A stretch of 64,000 bases of DNA from Solicoccozyma terricola (taxonomy: Eukaryota > Basidiomycota > Tremellomycetes > Filobasidiales > Piskurozymaceae): the NCBI GenBank assembly GCA_001600875.1, contig BCLD01000028.1, positions 62,001-126,000 of the forward strand, written 5' to 3'. The position numbers and the translations under genes were made by a program. This document shows positions 21,375 to 31,717 of this stretch, one piece after another (within the stretch, counting starts at the first letter, position 1; each line of letters opens with the position of its first letter). The notes below the pieces were generated by a model that was given only the letters and a program-made list of their open reading frames with translations, made no database searches and had not been told where the DNA came from.

Positions 21375-23214
21375 ATGGTCAACCTTCGTCTCATCGAGGA
21401 CCGAGTCACTCCCAAGGAGGTCTACAATTGGCGAGTCTACTACTCAGCCGCCGTCGCTGCTTTTGCTGCGGTGATGATAGGCTATGATGTGAGTTATAAC
21501 GGCCTCGCCACGACAATCTACCTCGCTCTGACCTCGAGACCATCTCAACTAGTCCGCCTTCATCGGAACCTCGATCTCCCTCGCATCATTCAAAGAAGAG
21601 TTCGGTCTCACAGACACTGCAAACGTATCAAAACTCAACTTCTTGACCGGTAACATCGTATCACTCTACCAAGCTGGTTGCTTCTTTGGTGCACTCGCAG
21701 GATACCCCGTCGGATACTACCTTGGTCGAAAGTGGGGTTTGGTCTTTGCCGGTAGCCTTTTCTGTATCGGTGCCGCCATCCAGTGCGCTGCTAACAGCAG
21801 CACGGGTCTCGGAATCATGTATGCTGGTCGTGTCATCGTCGGCTTCTGCATCGGTATCGCATCAAACTTGACAGTGAGTTTTTTTGGCACGCCGATAACA
21901 CAGTCCCAGTCTTCCATATTGACCCTAACATCGCCACCAGCCCATCTACATCTCCGAAATCTCTCCTCCTGCTATCCGAGGTCGTCTCATTGGTCTCTAC
22001 GAGCTCGGTTGGCAGATCGGAGCCGTCGTTGGTTTCTTCATCAACTACGGTATCAACTTGCACATTCCCAAGTCTAACAAGCAATGGATTATTGGATTTG
22101 CGGTCCAACTCATCCCTGGAGGTCTTCTTGCTATCGGTGCCGCATTCCTCCACGAGTCTCCACGATGGCTCGCTTCCCGTGACCGCAACGAAGTCGCTCT
22201 CAGGAACTTGTCTTGGTTGCGAAGCCTCCCTGCCGACCACCAGTACGTTCAGGAGGAATTTGAGGACATCTGCGTGGCGCTCGAGGCCGATCGTGCAAAG
22301 GCCGGCGCCGGTTTCCTCGGTCCAATCAAGTCCTTGTTCGGTGACATGAACTATGTCAAGAGGCTCCTCATCGCCGTCGGTCTCTTTGCCTGCCAGAACG
22401 GAACCGGTATCAATGCCATCAACTACTACTCTGTGAGTTTTGACGTCTGGGCGGCTTCCAAGGTTGCAGATACATGTCGCTCATACTTTTGCCTCCACGC
22501 TAGCCCACCGTATTCAAGGCCATCGGTGTCACTGGTACCAACACCTCTTTGCTCACCACCGGTATCTTCGGTATTCTCAAATTCCTTGGAGCTGTCGTCT
22601 GGCTTCTCGTCCTCGTCGATCGCTTCGGACGTCGTTCTGTCCTCCTCGTCGGTAGCATCGGTGGTTCCCTTGCCATGTGGTACATCGGAACCTACATCTA
22701 CATCGCCAACCCCACCAAGAACCCGCACAAGACGTTGACCCCCGGAGGTATTTCTGCTATGGCTTTCTTCTACATCTGGACTTGCTTCTACGGCCCGACT
22801 TGGAACGGCACCCCATGGGTCGTTGGATCGGAAATCTTCCCCCAACACGTTCGTCCAGCCTCCCAGGCTTTGGTCGCCGCCTCCAACTGGCTCTTTGCAT
22901 TCATCGTCGCGAGATTCACTCCTCAAGCGTTCACCGCCATGCATTTCTACGGCTTCTTCTACTTCTTCGCCGCGTTCATGATCCTCTCCATCTTCTTCGT
23001 CTACTTCATCCTGCCAGAGACTAAGACTGTCCCTCTTGAGCGAATGAACGAGCTCTTCGCTCCAGGAATGAAGCCCTGGAAGGCACACGGGATCGTCATG
23101 TCCAAGACTCACGACGAGATTGTCCACGAGCACGACGGTCTTGGTGCTCACGGTGTCGACTACTCTGTCGATGGAGATCGCAAGCAGGAAGAGGTTTACC
23201 GCGAGCAAGTATAA
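21375..23214 (+). CDS. Quinate permease (MFS sugar-transporter family)
   Basis: Exons 21375-21488, 21553-21873, 21941-22432 and 22504-23214, all phase 0, give 545 residues. The start matches fungal quinate permeases (QutD/QA-Y): MVNLRLIEDRVTPKEVYNWR. Twelve membrane segments are expected. Sugar-porter signatures are present: GYYLGRKWG, GRVIVGFCIG, YISEISPPAIRGRLIGLYE, HESPRWLASR, the segment 7 motif CQNGTGINAINYYSPTVF, VDRFGRRS and FVYFILPETK. INYYSPTVFKAIGVTGT is characteristic of the quinate branch. It would import quinate across the plasma membrane. The hydrophilic C-terminus (about 55 residues) is acidic and His-rich. Its divergence from quinate dehydrogenase gives strong support from context. 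Confidence 0.93.
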
Positions 23215-23451
23215 AGGCTTGGGCTCGGTTTTGTATGATGTTTGTCTATCTTAGGGATCCTGTCCGTCGATCATTATCAATATTATCAAATAATATTTTT
23301 CTTGTCGCTTTGCATGCGGATACCTGGCTGTGGTCGGAGCCCCCAGTCTTGCCAGTTGATGCGTCTAGCAAATCTGAATCAGAGTAGCCGCAGAATATAA
23401 TGCAAATACTGGGGGTTACAACGGAATGCTACCCATACATCACACAGCTCG

Positions 23452-25923
23452 TCAAAACATCATTTCATCTACTTGCACCCTTTCGCCGCCATTCTGTAGA
23501 TGCCGTTCCGTAACACCATTTTCAACGTTCAACTCCATCTCCTCGTCAGGTGGGGAGCCTAGGGTGCGGTGCGGTCGACTACCGATCTGTAGCGTCTGTT
23601 GCATGTTGCTTGTGAGGTTGGAAATATAGTTGTCATTGATTGGGGTTTGATTCTCGTCAAGTTCCGTTGTCAAAAGGGAAACACGAGGCGGGATAGGTAC
23701 GGCGCCGTCGATCGCAAGCGGCATATTCTCGTCTGCGATGGCTGCTAGTCCGACTGCTGCCTCATGGCTTGAGTCTACGCTGTCCTCCTGAACTGAAGTT
23801 GCTTGTCGCACGATTTCTGAATGACCAGCGGAACTGTCTGTCGTGGGCAAGGCGGGATCCACAGGTGAGTCGGGGATTCCCCCACTGTCTCGCCGAACGG
23901 CACTCTGGCGTCGAGAAGCAGTCTCCCATGCATCTTCGGTGTCAACATCCGCATCGAGATCATGAAACACGCGCTGCAAAGGGAGAGATGTCAATACAGC
24001 CTCCGAAGATCGTCATTGTTGTTCCCCTACTTACGCATAATGGACAGCTAAACCCCGGATGGTGGTTGTTCAGCATGCTGCGAATACATTTGTAGTGGAA
24101 CTGTCGGTAGGCCGGGCAATCAGCATTCCCGACTGGGCCATGGGGTTGGGAGGTAGCCGCTTACGAGATGACCACACGGCGCCACAAAGGTAGCTTGTTG
24201 AGCGACGACCCAGAACAGACCTGATTGTGATTTTTTTTTTCCCGTCAGCATTGCGTGATGTACTCTCCTTGACCCTCCTGCCAGACACTCACATATGCAA
24301 CACTCAAACATGTGATTCTTATTAGCCTTCCTCTCTTTGATGGACGCAGCAGATGATCCAATGGGTGACTCTGGTAAACCGCTAAGAATCTGGAGTTGTT
24401 TCATCGATTGAAGGCTTTGGTAACGATCATTAGCCTTGAGTTCTGTTCTGATCGACGGTCTTCCCACTTACTTGAACTTGTCGGCCACTTTCCCCCATTG
24501 TCTTCCAACTTCAACCTTCATTTTGACACATCGATACATTTCTTCCGCGCCGCCTTGATAATCTATACCGAGTTGTATAACATCTCCATCCTGTTGAGCC
24601 GGGAGGTGAGTGGCCGTAAGAAGACAAACTAGTATGGAACAGGATTTGTGTGTGTGAAAAAATCTCACCTTCAAAGCAAACGGCTTGGACTCCTGACCCG
24701 CGGGTGATAATCGAAAGTGATTGAGGAAAGTACCCGACGACGATTTTGTATCCCGGATGAAGAACTAACCCAAAGTCCCACGGCGCGGCCTTTTGGTGGT
24801 CAGCGAAAAAGATCATCATTAACTGAGATTATCCCATCCACCCATCACCCACCTTCCCATCGGATTCACACCATATCTCGCCGTGACCTCTCGAAACAAC
24901 CTTGCTCTTGAAAGCCACTTTCCCACTGGTCGTGGGACCTCCTCCTCCAGCTCCACGACCAACCACTGGAACCACGGGTTGCTGGGTGACCGCCGGCTGC
25001 GGCTGCGATGGACGCTGAACAGCAGGAACACCTGCCCAGACATTCGAAAAGGGATTGAAAGAGGCATCGCCTGAAATCGCGGCCGTCAGGGGACCAGCTG
25101 ACATTGGGCCGCCAGGGCCGCCGCCGCCGCCGCCGCTTAAATCCGTTCTGGTAGCTTCCCCAGTGACATTGGCGTTTGCCTTTTCGTTGAAACGTCCTAC
25201 TTTGACGATCATACCCTCTGGATTGGTTGGTTTCCCGCCAGGCGGAGCCGGATGAAGGTCTCGGACGACTGGGTCAAATCGAAGGGAAGTTAGACTCTCA
25301 ATGTGAGGGACGAGTCTTATGCGGAATGTAGTGGTAGGTATCGTAGAAGATGAGCTGTTTGCAGCAGCAGCAGGAGCTGTGGGAGGACGTAGATTTCAGG
25401 GTAAATGGATAGATCGTCGTAAGGACAAGCGCTGATCCCGTCACCGGCAAAAAAAAAAAAAACACCTCTGCTATAACGTACCGACTGATATGCCTAGTGC
25501 ACCCTGGCCACTCCCACTATTGACAATCCCACCACTATGCGACGTCATCGGCTGACTTATACTCCTTCCCAATGGATTTCCATTTGAATCTGTTGACGTA
25601 GTCCTCCCTCTTCCACCAGCCACCATGGGATCCGGTCTTTCACCGGATGGACTCGGTTGCGCGGCATCCCTTCCTCCTCGGGTCAACGTCGACGCTCGAG
25701 GTCGACTGCGCTGCATGAATGACGGGAGGAAACTCGAGCGTGGAGACGTTGGGCCAGAGGGAGAACCTAGTGGTGCGCCGGGCGAGCTGGGAGTCGGTGG
25801 ATTAGAGCGAGCAGGTGAGTGTGCGCTGCTGAATGTAGGAGGTGGTGGAAGGGAGATGTGAGACGGTGGTGCGGAGCCGGTGGTGGAAGGTCGTTGGGAT
25901 CGGGTGTTGGTTGAAGGACGCAT
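23452..25923 (-). CDS. FHA-RING E3 ubiquitin ligase (Dma1/CHFR-like)
   Basis: Exons run 25923-25482, 25376-24853, 24764-24669, 24590-24472, about 24447-24293, 24220-24165, 24100-24035 and 23973-23452. After a Ser/Pro-rich leader, the FHA domain shows FRIRLVPHIESLTSLRFDP, VKVGRFNE, FKSKVVSRGHGEIW, DTKSSSGTFLNHFRLS and QESKPFALKDGDVIQLG. The RING-H2 finger is spread over three exons: CCICL, then FVAPCGHL, FHYKCIRSML and SCPLC. FHA followed by RING-H2 is the Dma1/Chf family, ligases that bind phosphothreonine and act in the mitotic checkpoint and septation. The tail of about 170 residues is acidic. The junction of exons 4 and 5 keeps frame only with a 24-nt intron (24471-24448), which is implausibly short; a base error nearby or a non-standard site is possible. 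Confidence 0.9.
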
Positions 25924-26506
25924 GTTGGTGTAGTGTGGTTGGTTGCCCGTTGAGTGAATAGATAACAAGGTACGAGAGAAGGACAACGGTGTCGGATGTA
26001 TGTCGTATGTGCGTGTTCAGGTCGCTAGAACAGGATCAACAACAGGGATCTGTGAGCCAATACCCTTATGAGCATCTCCACGGCTCTCACACATCTTCCT
26101 ATTGCTTCGTCGCTACCACTCACCTGGCTTCAACGTATGTCTTGGCGTAACAGCTCCACTTTGGGAACGAGTTGCAAAAGAGAAATGCCTCTATCTCAAA
26201 GACTCTTCGACGTGCGGTGACTCCAGAAAGGAACAAAGTTGTCGAATACGACGCCGAGCCTGCTTGCAGTCTGCTGGTGAGACGAGTTTGTGTAACGATG
26301 GCCACGTCGGAACTGCTCGATGTCACCTCGTCCACCATCGGTGCCACCCCAGACGACTGCAGCACCCGCTGAGCGAATCTGTCACGTGAAACAAAATCGG
26401 GTGGCGGTGGCGGTGGCGGTGGGACGGTGGGACGGGGAGATGGGAGGAGCCATGTTGGATCATTCATTCCAGCCTCAACTGCGGCACCATCCACAGCCGT
26501 TCCACC
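25924..26506. promoter_or_regulatory. Divergent promoter region
   Basis: 583 nt between the FHA-RING gene (-) and the ACT-domain gene (+). It includes a GGCGGT hexamer repeat at about 26400-26423. An in-frame ATG at 25986 upstream of the chosen start would extend the ligase by 21 residues. Confidence 0.5.
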
Positions 26507-27157
26507 ATGTCATCCGCAGTGACTGTCTCCCTACAAGAAGCCAAGAGAACCCGTCCCTCCCTTCAACTTTTAAAACTTCGCCATTGCTTTTATTTGTACC
26601 AGCATCCAATCGCATCTCCGTTACCTGCATATATCCTCTCATCGCTTTCGACTCTGAATAATGAGGCAGAGCAAGGTGTGGGATTTCTTACAGTCTCCCG
26701 CACAGCCGAGGAATGGTCGGTGATGATGCAGGCGGAAGAGCCGGTTGAGGTAGAGGATGGCAGTACGGTTGAGGGACCTTGGGGGTGCATCAAAGTCCGA
26801 GGACCGATGGATCTGAGTGAGTAGCAAGAGCGACCGCCAGGGTTGTACTGCTGCTTCTAGTGTTTTGATCAAATCCATCTCGATTCCCATCCCAGGCCTC
26901 ACTGGCATTGCTGCAGACCTCACTGCCTCACTACAACGCGCCGTCATTCCCGTTTTCCTCATCTCGACATGGTAAGCACCGACCGGGTACAACACAGCAT
27001 AATGGAGAAAGAGAGATGATGCTATGGGGGAACAAACGCGCAGTTGACGCTCGCTCGCCACCTTTGCAGGAACACCGATTGGATTTTCGTCAAGCTCGAT
27101 AAATTAAACGCAGCTGCTTTAGCACTGGCAGCTGATGGATGGGTAATTGTCGATTAA
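26507..27157 (+). CDS. ACT-domain protein (CASTOR/DUF2241-like)
   Basis: Exons 26507-26816, 26896-26971 and 27070-27157 give 157 residues. The first part (LLKLRHCFYLYQHP, then GFLTVSRTAEEWSVMM) and the second (WGCIKVRGPMDLS, LTGIAADLTASLQRAVIPVF, TDWIFVKLDKLNAAALAL) match the paired ACT-type regulatory folds of small fungal proteins related to the CASTOR family. Such domains bind amino acids. In animals CASTOR senses arginine for TORC1; whether the fungal protein does so is unknown. It is complete at both ends, with conventional splice sites. It is convergent with the large E2 gene downstream. Confidence 0.8.
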
Positions 27158-27349
27158 AAGATAAATAAGCCTCTACAAATGGGAAACACGATTCAATACA
27201 ATTTGAGATGAAACACATGAAAAGGGTCGTAAATCGTAACAAAAGCGTAATCTTCCTGCGTGTCATAAAAAAACCCCCACCGAGTCGTAAAAGTATCGTA
27301 TAGCCTAAAAGCTCACCAGAGCTCATGATCAGGTCAACTCCAAATCACC

Positions 27350-30300
27350 TCACTCCACCAATTCCCCAGACTCCAATTGAGTCAAAAGACCTTTCATCTC
27401 GAGGAGATCCTTTTTGAAATCGTCGGATGAATTTGGGATGGCGGGAGGCGAACAGTGTAGAAACGCGTTCATAGAGTCTCCCCTGGTTGAGACCCCGTTG
27501 TCCAGTTTCTCCCACCTAGGAAGAGAGTTGGGCCATGTCAGCGACATGGAAGTGCGATACTATGCAGGAGATGATACCAACTCATCGAGCTGTTTTCTCA
27601 CCGCGTTGGCTTTCAATCTAAAGTGGGTCCTGATGACGTCCTTGACTGAGAGGTAGAAGTTCATTTCGCAAGTCAGTGGAGCTACAACCACTGGCCACCG
27701 ACGCCCATTCAAGAGCGTCAACGCACATGGCCACGGTGGGTGCTTGATACCCTCGATCATCGCATCCTTCACAATCATGCGACGGAGATTGGCGTTATAT
27801 TCTACACTTGAGCTGGTCTGTCAAGATGGCGGATCAAACACGGCGATGAGAATGGAGATGTAGAAGAATATGTAGAGTTGGCCCACCCCTCCTTTTCCCT
27901 CGAGGCCTGGCTCGTTCATGATCGGCTCCTCCTATGGTCGACGATAGCGTGAATATGCTGGGAGTCACGTCGATGTACACCATCACTCACCACGAGAATC
28001 AAGGATTGAATGCTGATCAACACTTGGAGCAACGTAGACTTGCCAGGCATCCAGGAAGGACCGCTGCAGAAGTCGATGTATGAGATCCCAGTAAAGCGAA
28101 GCCAGCCCAAAACAGACACATACGCCCAGGTTCCAAGCAAGCTAAGACACACCTTTCCATCGGCGTCTAAGTACACAAGATCATTCAGTAAAGTCGTTCG
28201 CGAAGAAGCACGCCAAGATCACATACAAAGGTTGGGATTGAGTCTGCAGGTTGGTCGAAGGGTCAGTACATCATATCACCCACAGTCCACACTAGATCTC
28301 ACCGGTATCTTCCACCGTGGGTCGTTATGATCTTGCACAAAGGTGGGCTGAGATCGTAGTCGTGGGCTTTGCATGCAAAGGAGTTGTAAGACAGTAATAT
28401 CGACAGACTGTGTATCCGTGGCATGATACATACGCAGGAAGATGTCAAACACGAGAGGTGCATTGCTGTACGGTGTGCCTTCGGGGCCAATAATGAGAGC
28501 CTGGAGGAATGGCCGGATGAACACCGTGTTTTCGCCGGGGTGAAATGTCTGCGACTTACCTTCATACAATCGGTTCGCGATTCGTCCACTCTGCAAAGGT
28601 AGTTTCTTATCAGCGGCGACCACTGAAAAGATCCCTAGGAGAGACATTTCCCCACCTCAGAAACACACTCGAATGCCACGCAGACGGTAAGTGCATCGTC
28701 AACACCGCCAATTCCTTCGCAATTGTCAAGCTGTGAAAGCGCTTCTTTGAGAATTCCGTCAACAGCGATATATCCCTTCAGAAACTCACTTTCGATTCGG
28801 CAATGTAGTCGTGGTTGTACACATCTCCTTGCTGAAAACATGTTGATATCCCTCCTTTCCAGTTGCCGTGTCAGAAAGAGTGAGATCGACGTACTCGAAT
28901 CGCGTTCGCGCAGCCCATTCTTCATCTGGTGCAGAAGGCATCATGCCGGTAAGACGAAGCTGCCTTATCATGATAGCAGTCGCACTCACAGTGTTTCTCA
29001 GTGTCCGCCTCCGTCTCACCTGCCTCGATCAACTTTCCCCACGAGGTTTCGTCTTTTCGTGTGTGTACATGCGGCAGAGAACCGCGAAGACGATCCATGA
29101 ATTCCGGTCCTTTGGTCTCGAGGAGAGCGCGATCAATAGCAGCCGCGGCTTTCATGATGGAATTCCTGTACAACGGATGACGATCAGAAAGGATTGAATA
29201 CAAACGAACGCCATAAGACTCACGCGTAGTTCATCATGGCCTGTGCTTCCGAATCCATCGCTTCGGGAATCTTACGTACGGGAGGCATCGACAGCAACTC
29301 GAAATCTTCTCCTGTTAATGGGGCGGTTTCTATGGCTACTCGCTCCTCCGCATCTCTGGCAATCGCCTCGGCGTGCCTCGCCTTCATCGCCTCTATGCCG
29401 ACTACAAACGAGCTGCATTGAATATTAATGCGCTCGAGTAATTCGCGAGGACTTGCCGTGCCTTCGTAGGTGATAGCGGTCTCGACCCGGCCGATGTTGT
29501 CGTGTGCCTCGTTCCTCATTTCCGCCGGACGCATGTGAGGCATGGCGAGCATACTGGCAAGGGCTTCATGTCGAGCGATGGCCTGAATGAGAAAAACGGC
29601 GTCAGCTGACCGACTGATTTCGGCACAAATAATACCCACTAGAAGCCACTCGATGAGCTCGAGATACATTCTCGCTCGATCACTCTGATCCGCCAAAGAG
29701 TCGTTCTGCAAGAGAGTCGTTGTGATGTTACCGAATCGTCGACGAAGATGAGCGATTGTCCCAGGATGAGGCTGTGTGAAGATATCCGTTAGCGGCCGAA
29801 AAAGGAAAGACCTCAATATAAGATTACTCGCCATAAAATCCGATGTCAACGCGCCGCCTTCCCTATCATGATCAGGTAGGAACACGCGAACCGCCTTCAA
29901 CAAAGCCAACAACTTTTCGTCCTTCCTCTTTTGTTCAACTGCCGCTTTGTCCAGCCAAGAGGTGTCTTCAGGAATACCGCCGTATCTTGATCCGCCGTAA
30001 CCTGTTCCCTTTTTGCTAGGTGGTGCTATGGAGGTGCAATACGACTCGAACTCGTCCTCTTCGCCAGAGTGATCGTCCGAGCCATCACCAGTTAGATCAA
30101 TAAAGTCAGTCATTTTCGAATGACCGTAGGCCGGCTTCGCTGTGCTGGTCCTTCCTGATGCCTTCTTACGTTTCGTAGGGATACGCGAGGTATTCTTGGG
30201 TACAACTCCACTTGGAAAATGGCGTTGTAAGAGGATCAAACCTAGACCGACGATGATGACCTGTTTGACATCGGACGCTCAGCGATTGAGCATATTTGAA

Positions 30301-31717
30301 GATCATCCATCGTCTCACTCACTTGTACATTCGCACAATGGAACAGAGCCAAATCACTCGACTTTGTACTCGGCGGCATGTTCATCTTGCGACGTATGCG
30401 GGAGACATTCTCGGGAGACGAGCTACCTGTTTTTGCTTTCTGTCCGCATGCAAAGCAGGTGACGGTGTGACATTGAGGACAATGTTGATGGATGATTGAG
30501 CGGATATGGGAAATGATATCGTCGAAAGAGGACTGAGGATGTAGCGTGAGAACAGCTCGTTGCTCTTTTGAACCTCTGTGAATAGATGGACGGAGCGCGC
30601 TCACCATAACGGCAAAGAAATCCTCCTTCTTCCTCTCGAACTTCCAGTCGCACGACATTCCATTCTCATTCGTACCAGAGCAACACATCTCACCTTCCGA
30701 CAGCTCGTTGTAGACTTGAAAGAGGAAAGACTGTTCGCCTGGAGTGTGTGGTTGGTTGTTTGAGATTTTGAGATTTTTTTTCTTTTCGGTGCTTTCGCGC
30801 TACCTGAATCGAATCCAATCACATGCACTTACCTCCTTCTGGACATCCAGCCATCCATCTCCCACAACTAAGCAACTCGTAACTGACCTTCTTATCGTTG
30901 AGGATCATGTCGGATATAGTGATAGGTTCTTGTACCTCGATGACAACCTCGACTCGATCCTTTGAGAAGAATACACCTAAAACATAACCGTTTTGTCGTA
31001 TTCAGCAAGAGGAATAAATCCCCCGATCGCGCGCGATGGGGAAGACACGAATGGAAATCTCACCTGCATATGGGTCTGCCTTCGCTCTGTTTTGTGATTC
31101 GATTTCATCCGTATCTATATCGTCTTCCCCGTAGGTGTATTCCCCGTCCTCTTCCCCGTCATCGTCGTCTAATTCAACTCCTGCGGTATCGTCGTCGTCT
31201 TTGCCGTCGTCGTCGCAGTGTAGGACCGGCTGATGGAGCGTGGTAAGGAGCGTTGAGTGATTTTAGAGATGACATGGCTGATACCACGTAAGCTACAACT
31301 ACCTACACTAGCACCCCGTTTGAACTGACAATCCTCATCCTCATCCTCTTCCTCGTCCTCGTTCTCTGGAATATGATCAAAATCACCAGCGAACGCTCGG
31401 TCCTGCACATGGTTTGAAAAGCGAATCAAATGATGGATATTATCAGCTGCCAGGAAAATCATCTCTCGGTTTGAGCACCATCCGCATATCACCACATTCT
31501 CTGACCCCCATTGATCACCCTCGATTAACTCACACACGCACGCATCGCATCACCTTTACAAGCTATCACCGCCGCGGTGGCTCTCGCTCGAGGCAGACCC
31601 TGAGAGGAGGATGTCGATGAGTTTGAAATCAGCTGTTCCCATTACCCAGTGAGTGCGAGGAACACGGTAGCTAGCACTCACCATGGCGACCAACTGAGAT
31701 ATCTCTTCGTCGTACAT
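27350..31717 (-). CDS. Large ubiquitin-conjugating enzyme with zinc-finger-like region
   Basis: Many exons run from ATG 31717 to a stop at 27350; I did not fix every boundary. The start ([20 protein letters not shown]) looks like a UBA helix. Then come an acidic region, [20 protein letters not shown], and a Cys-rich part with [14 protein letters not shown] and [17 protein letters not shown], the latter like an IBR zinc finger. A helical middle follows ([19 protein letters not shown] onward). The C-terminal UBC fold shows [54 protein letters not shown] (catalytic Cys), [16 protein letters not shown] and [10 protein letters not shown]. This is the BIRC6/UBE2O-type E2. One exon, encoding LNPNL, is only 17 nt. 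The mix of E2 and zinc-binding parts suggests a combined E2/E3 enzyme, which is inference. Confidence 0.87.

Noticed and set aside
26120..26494. Minus-strand open frame between divergent genes
   Set aside because: It encodes poly-Pro from a GGCGGT repeat and overlaps a promoter region; nothing conserved is visible.
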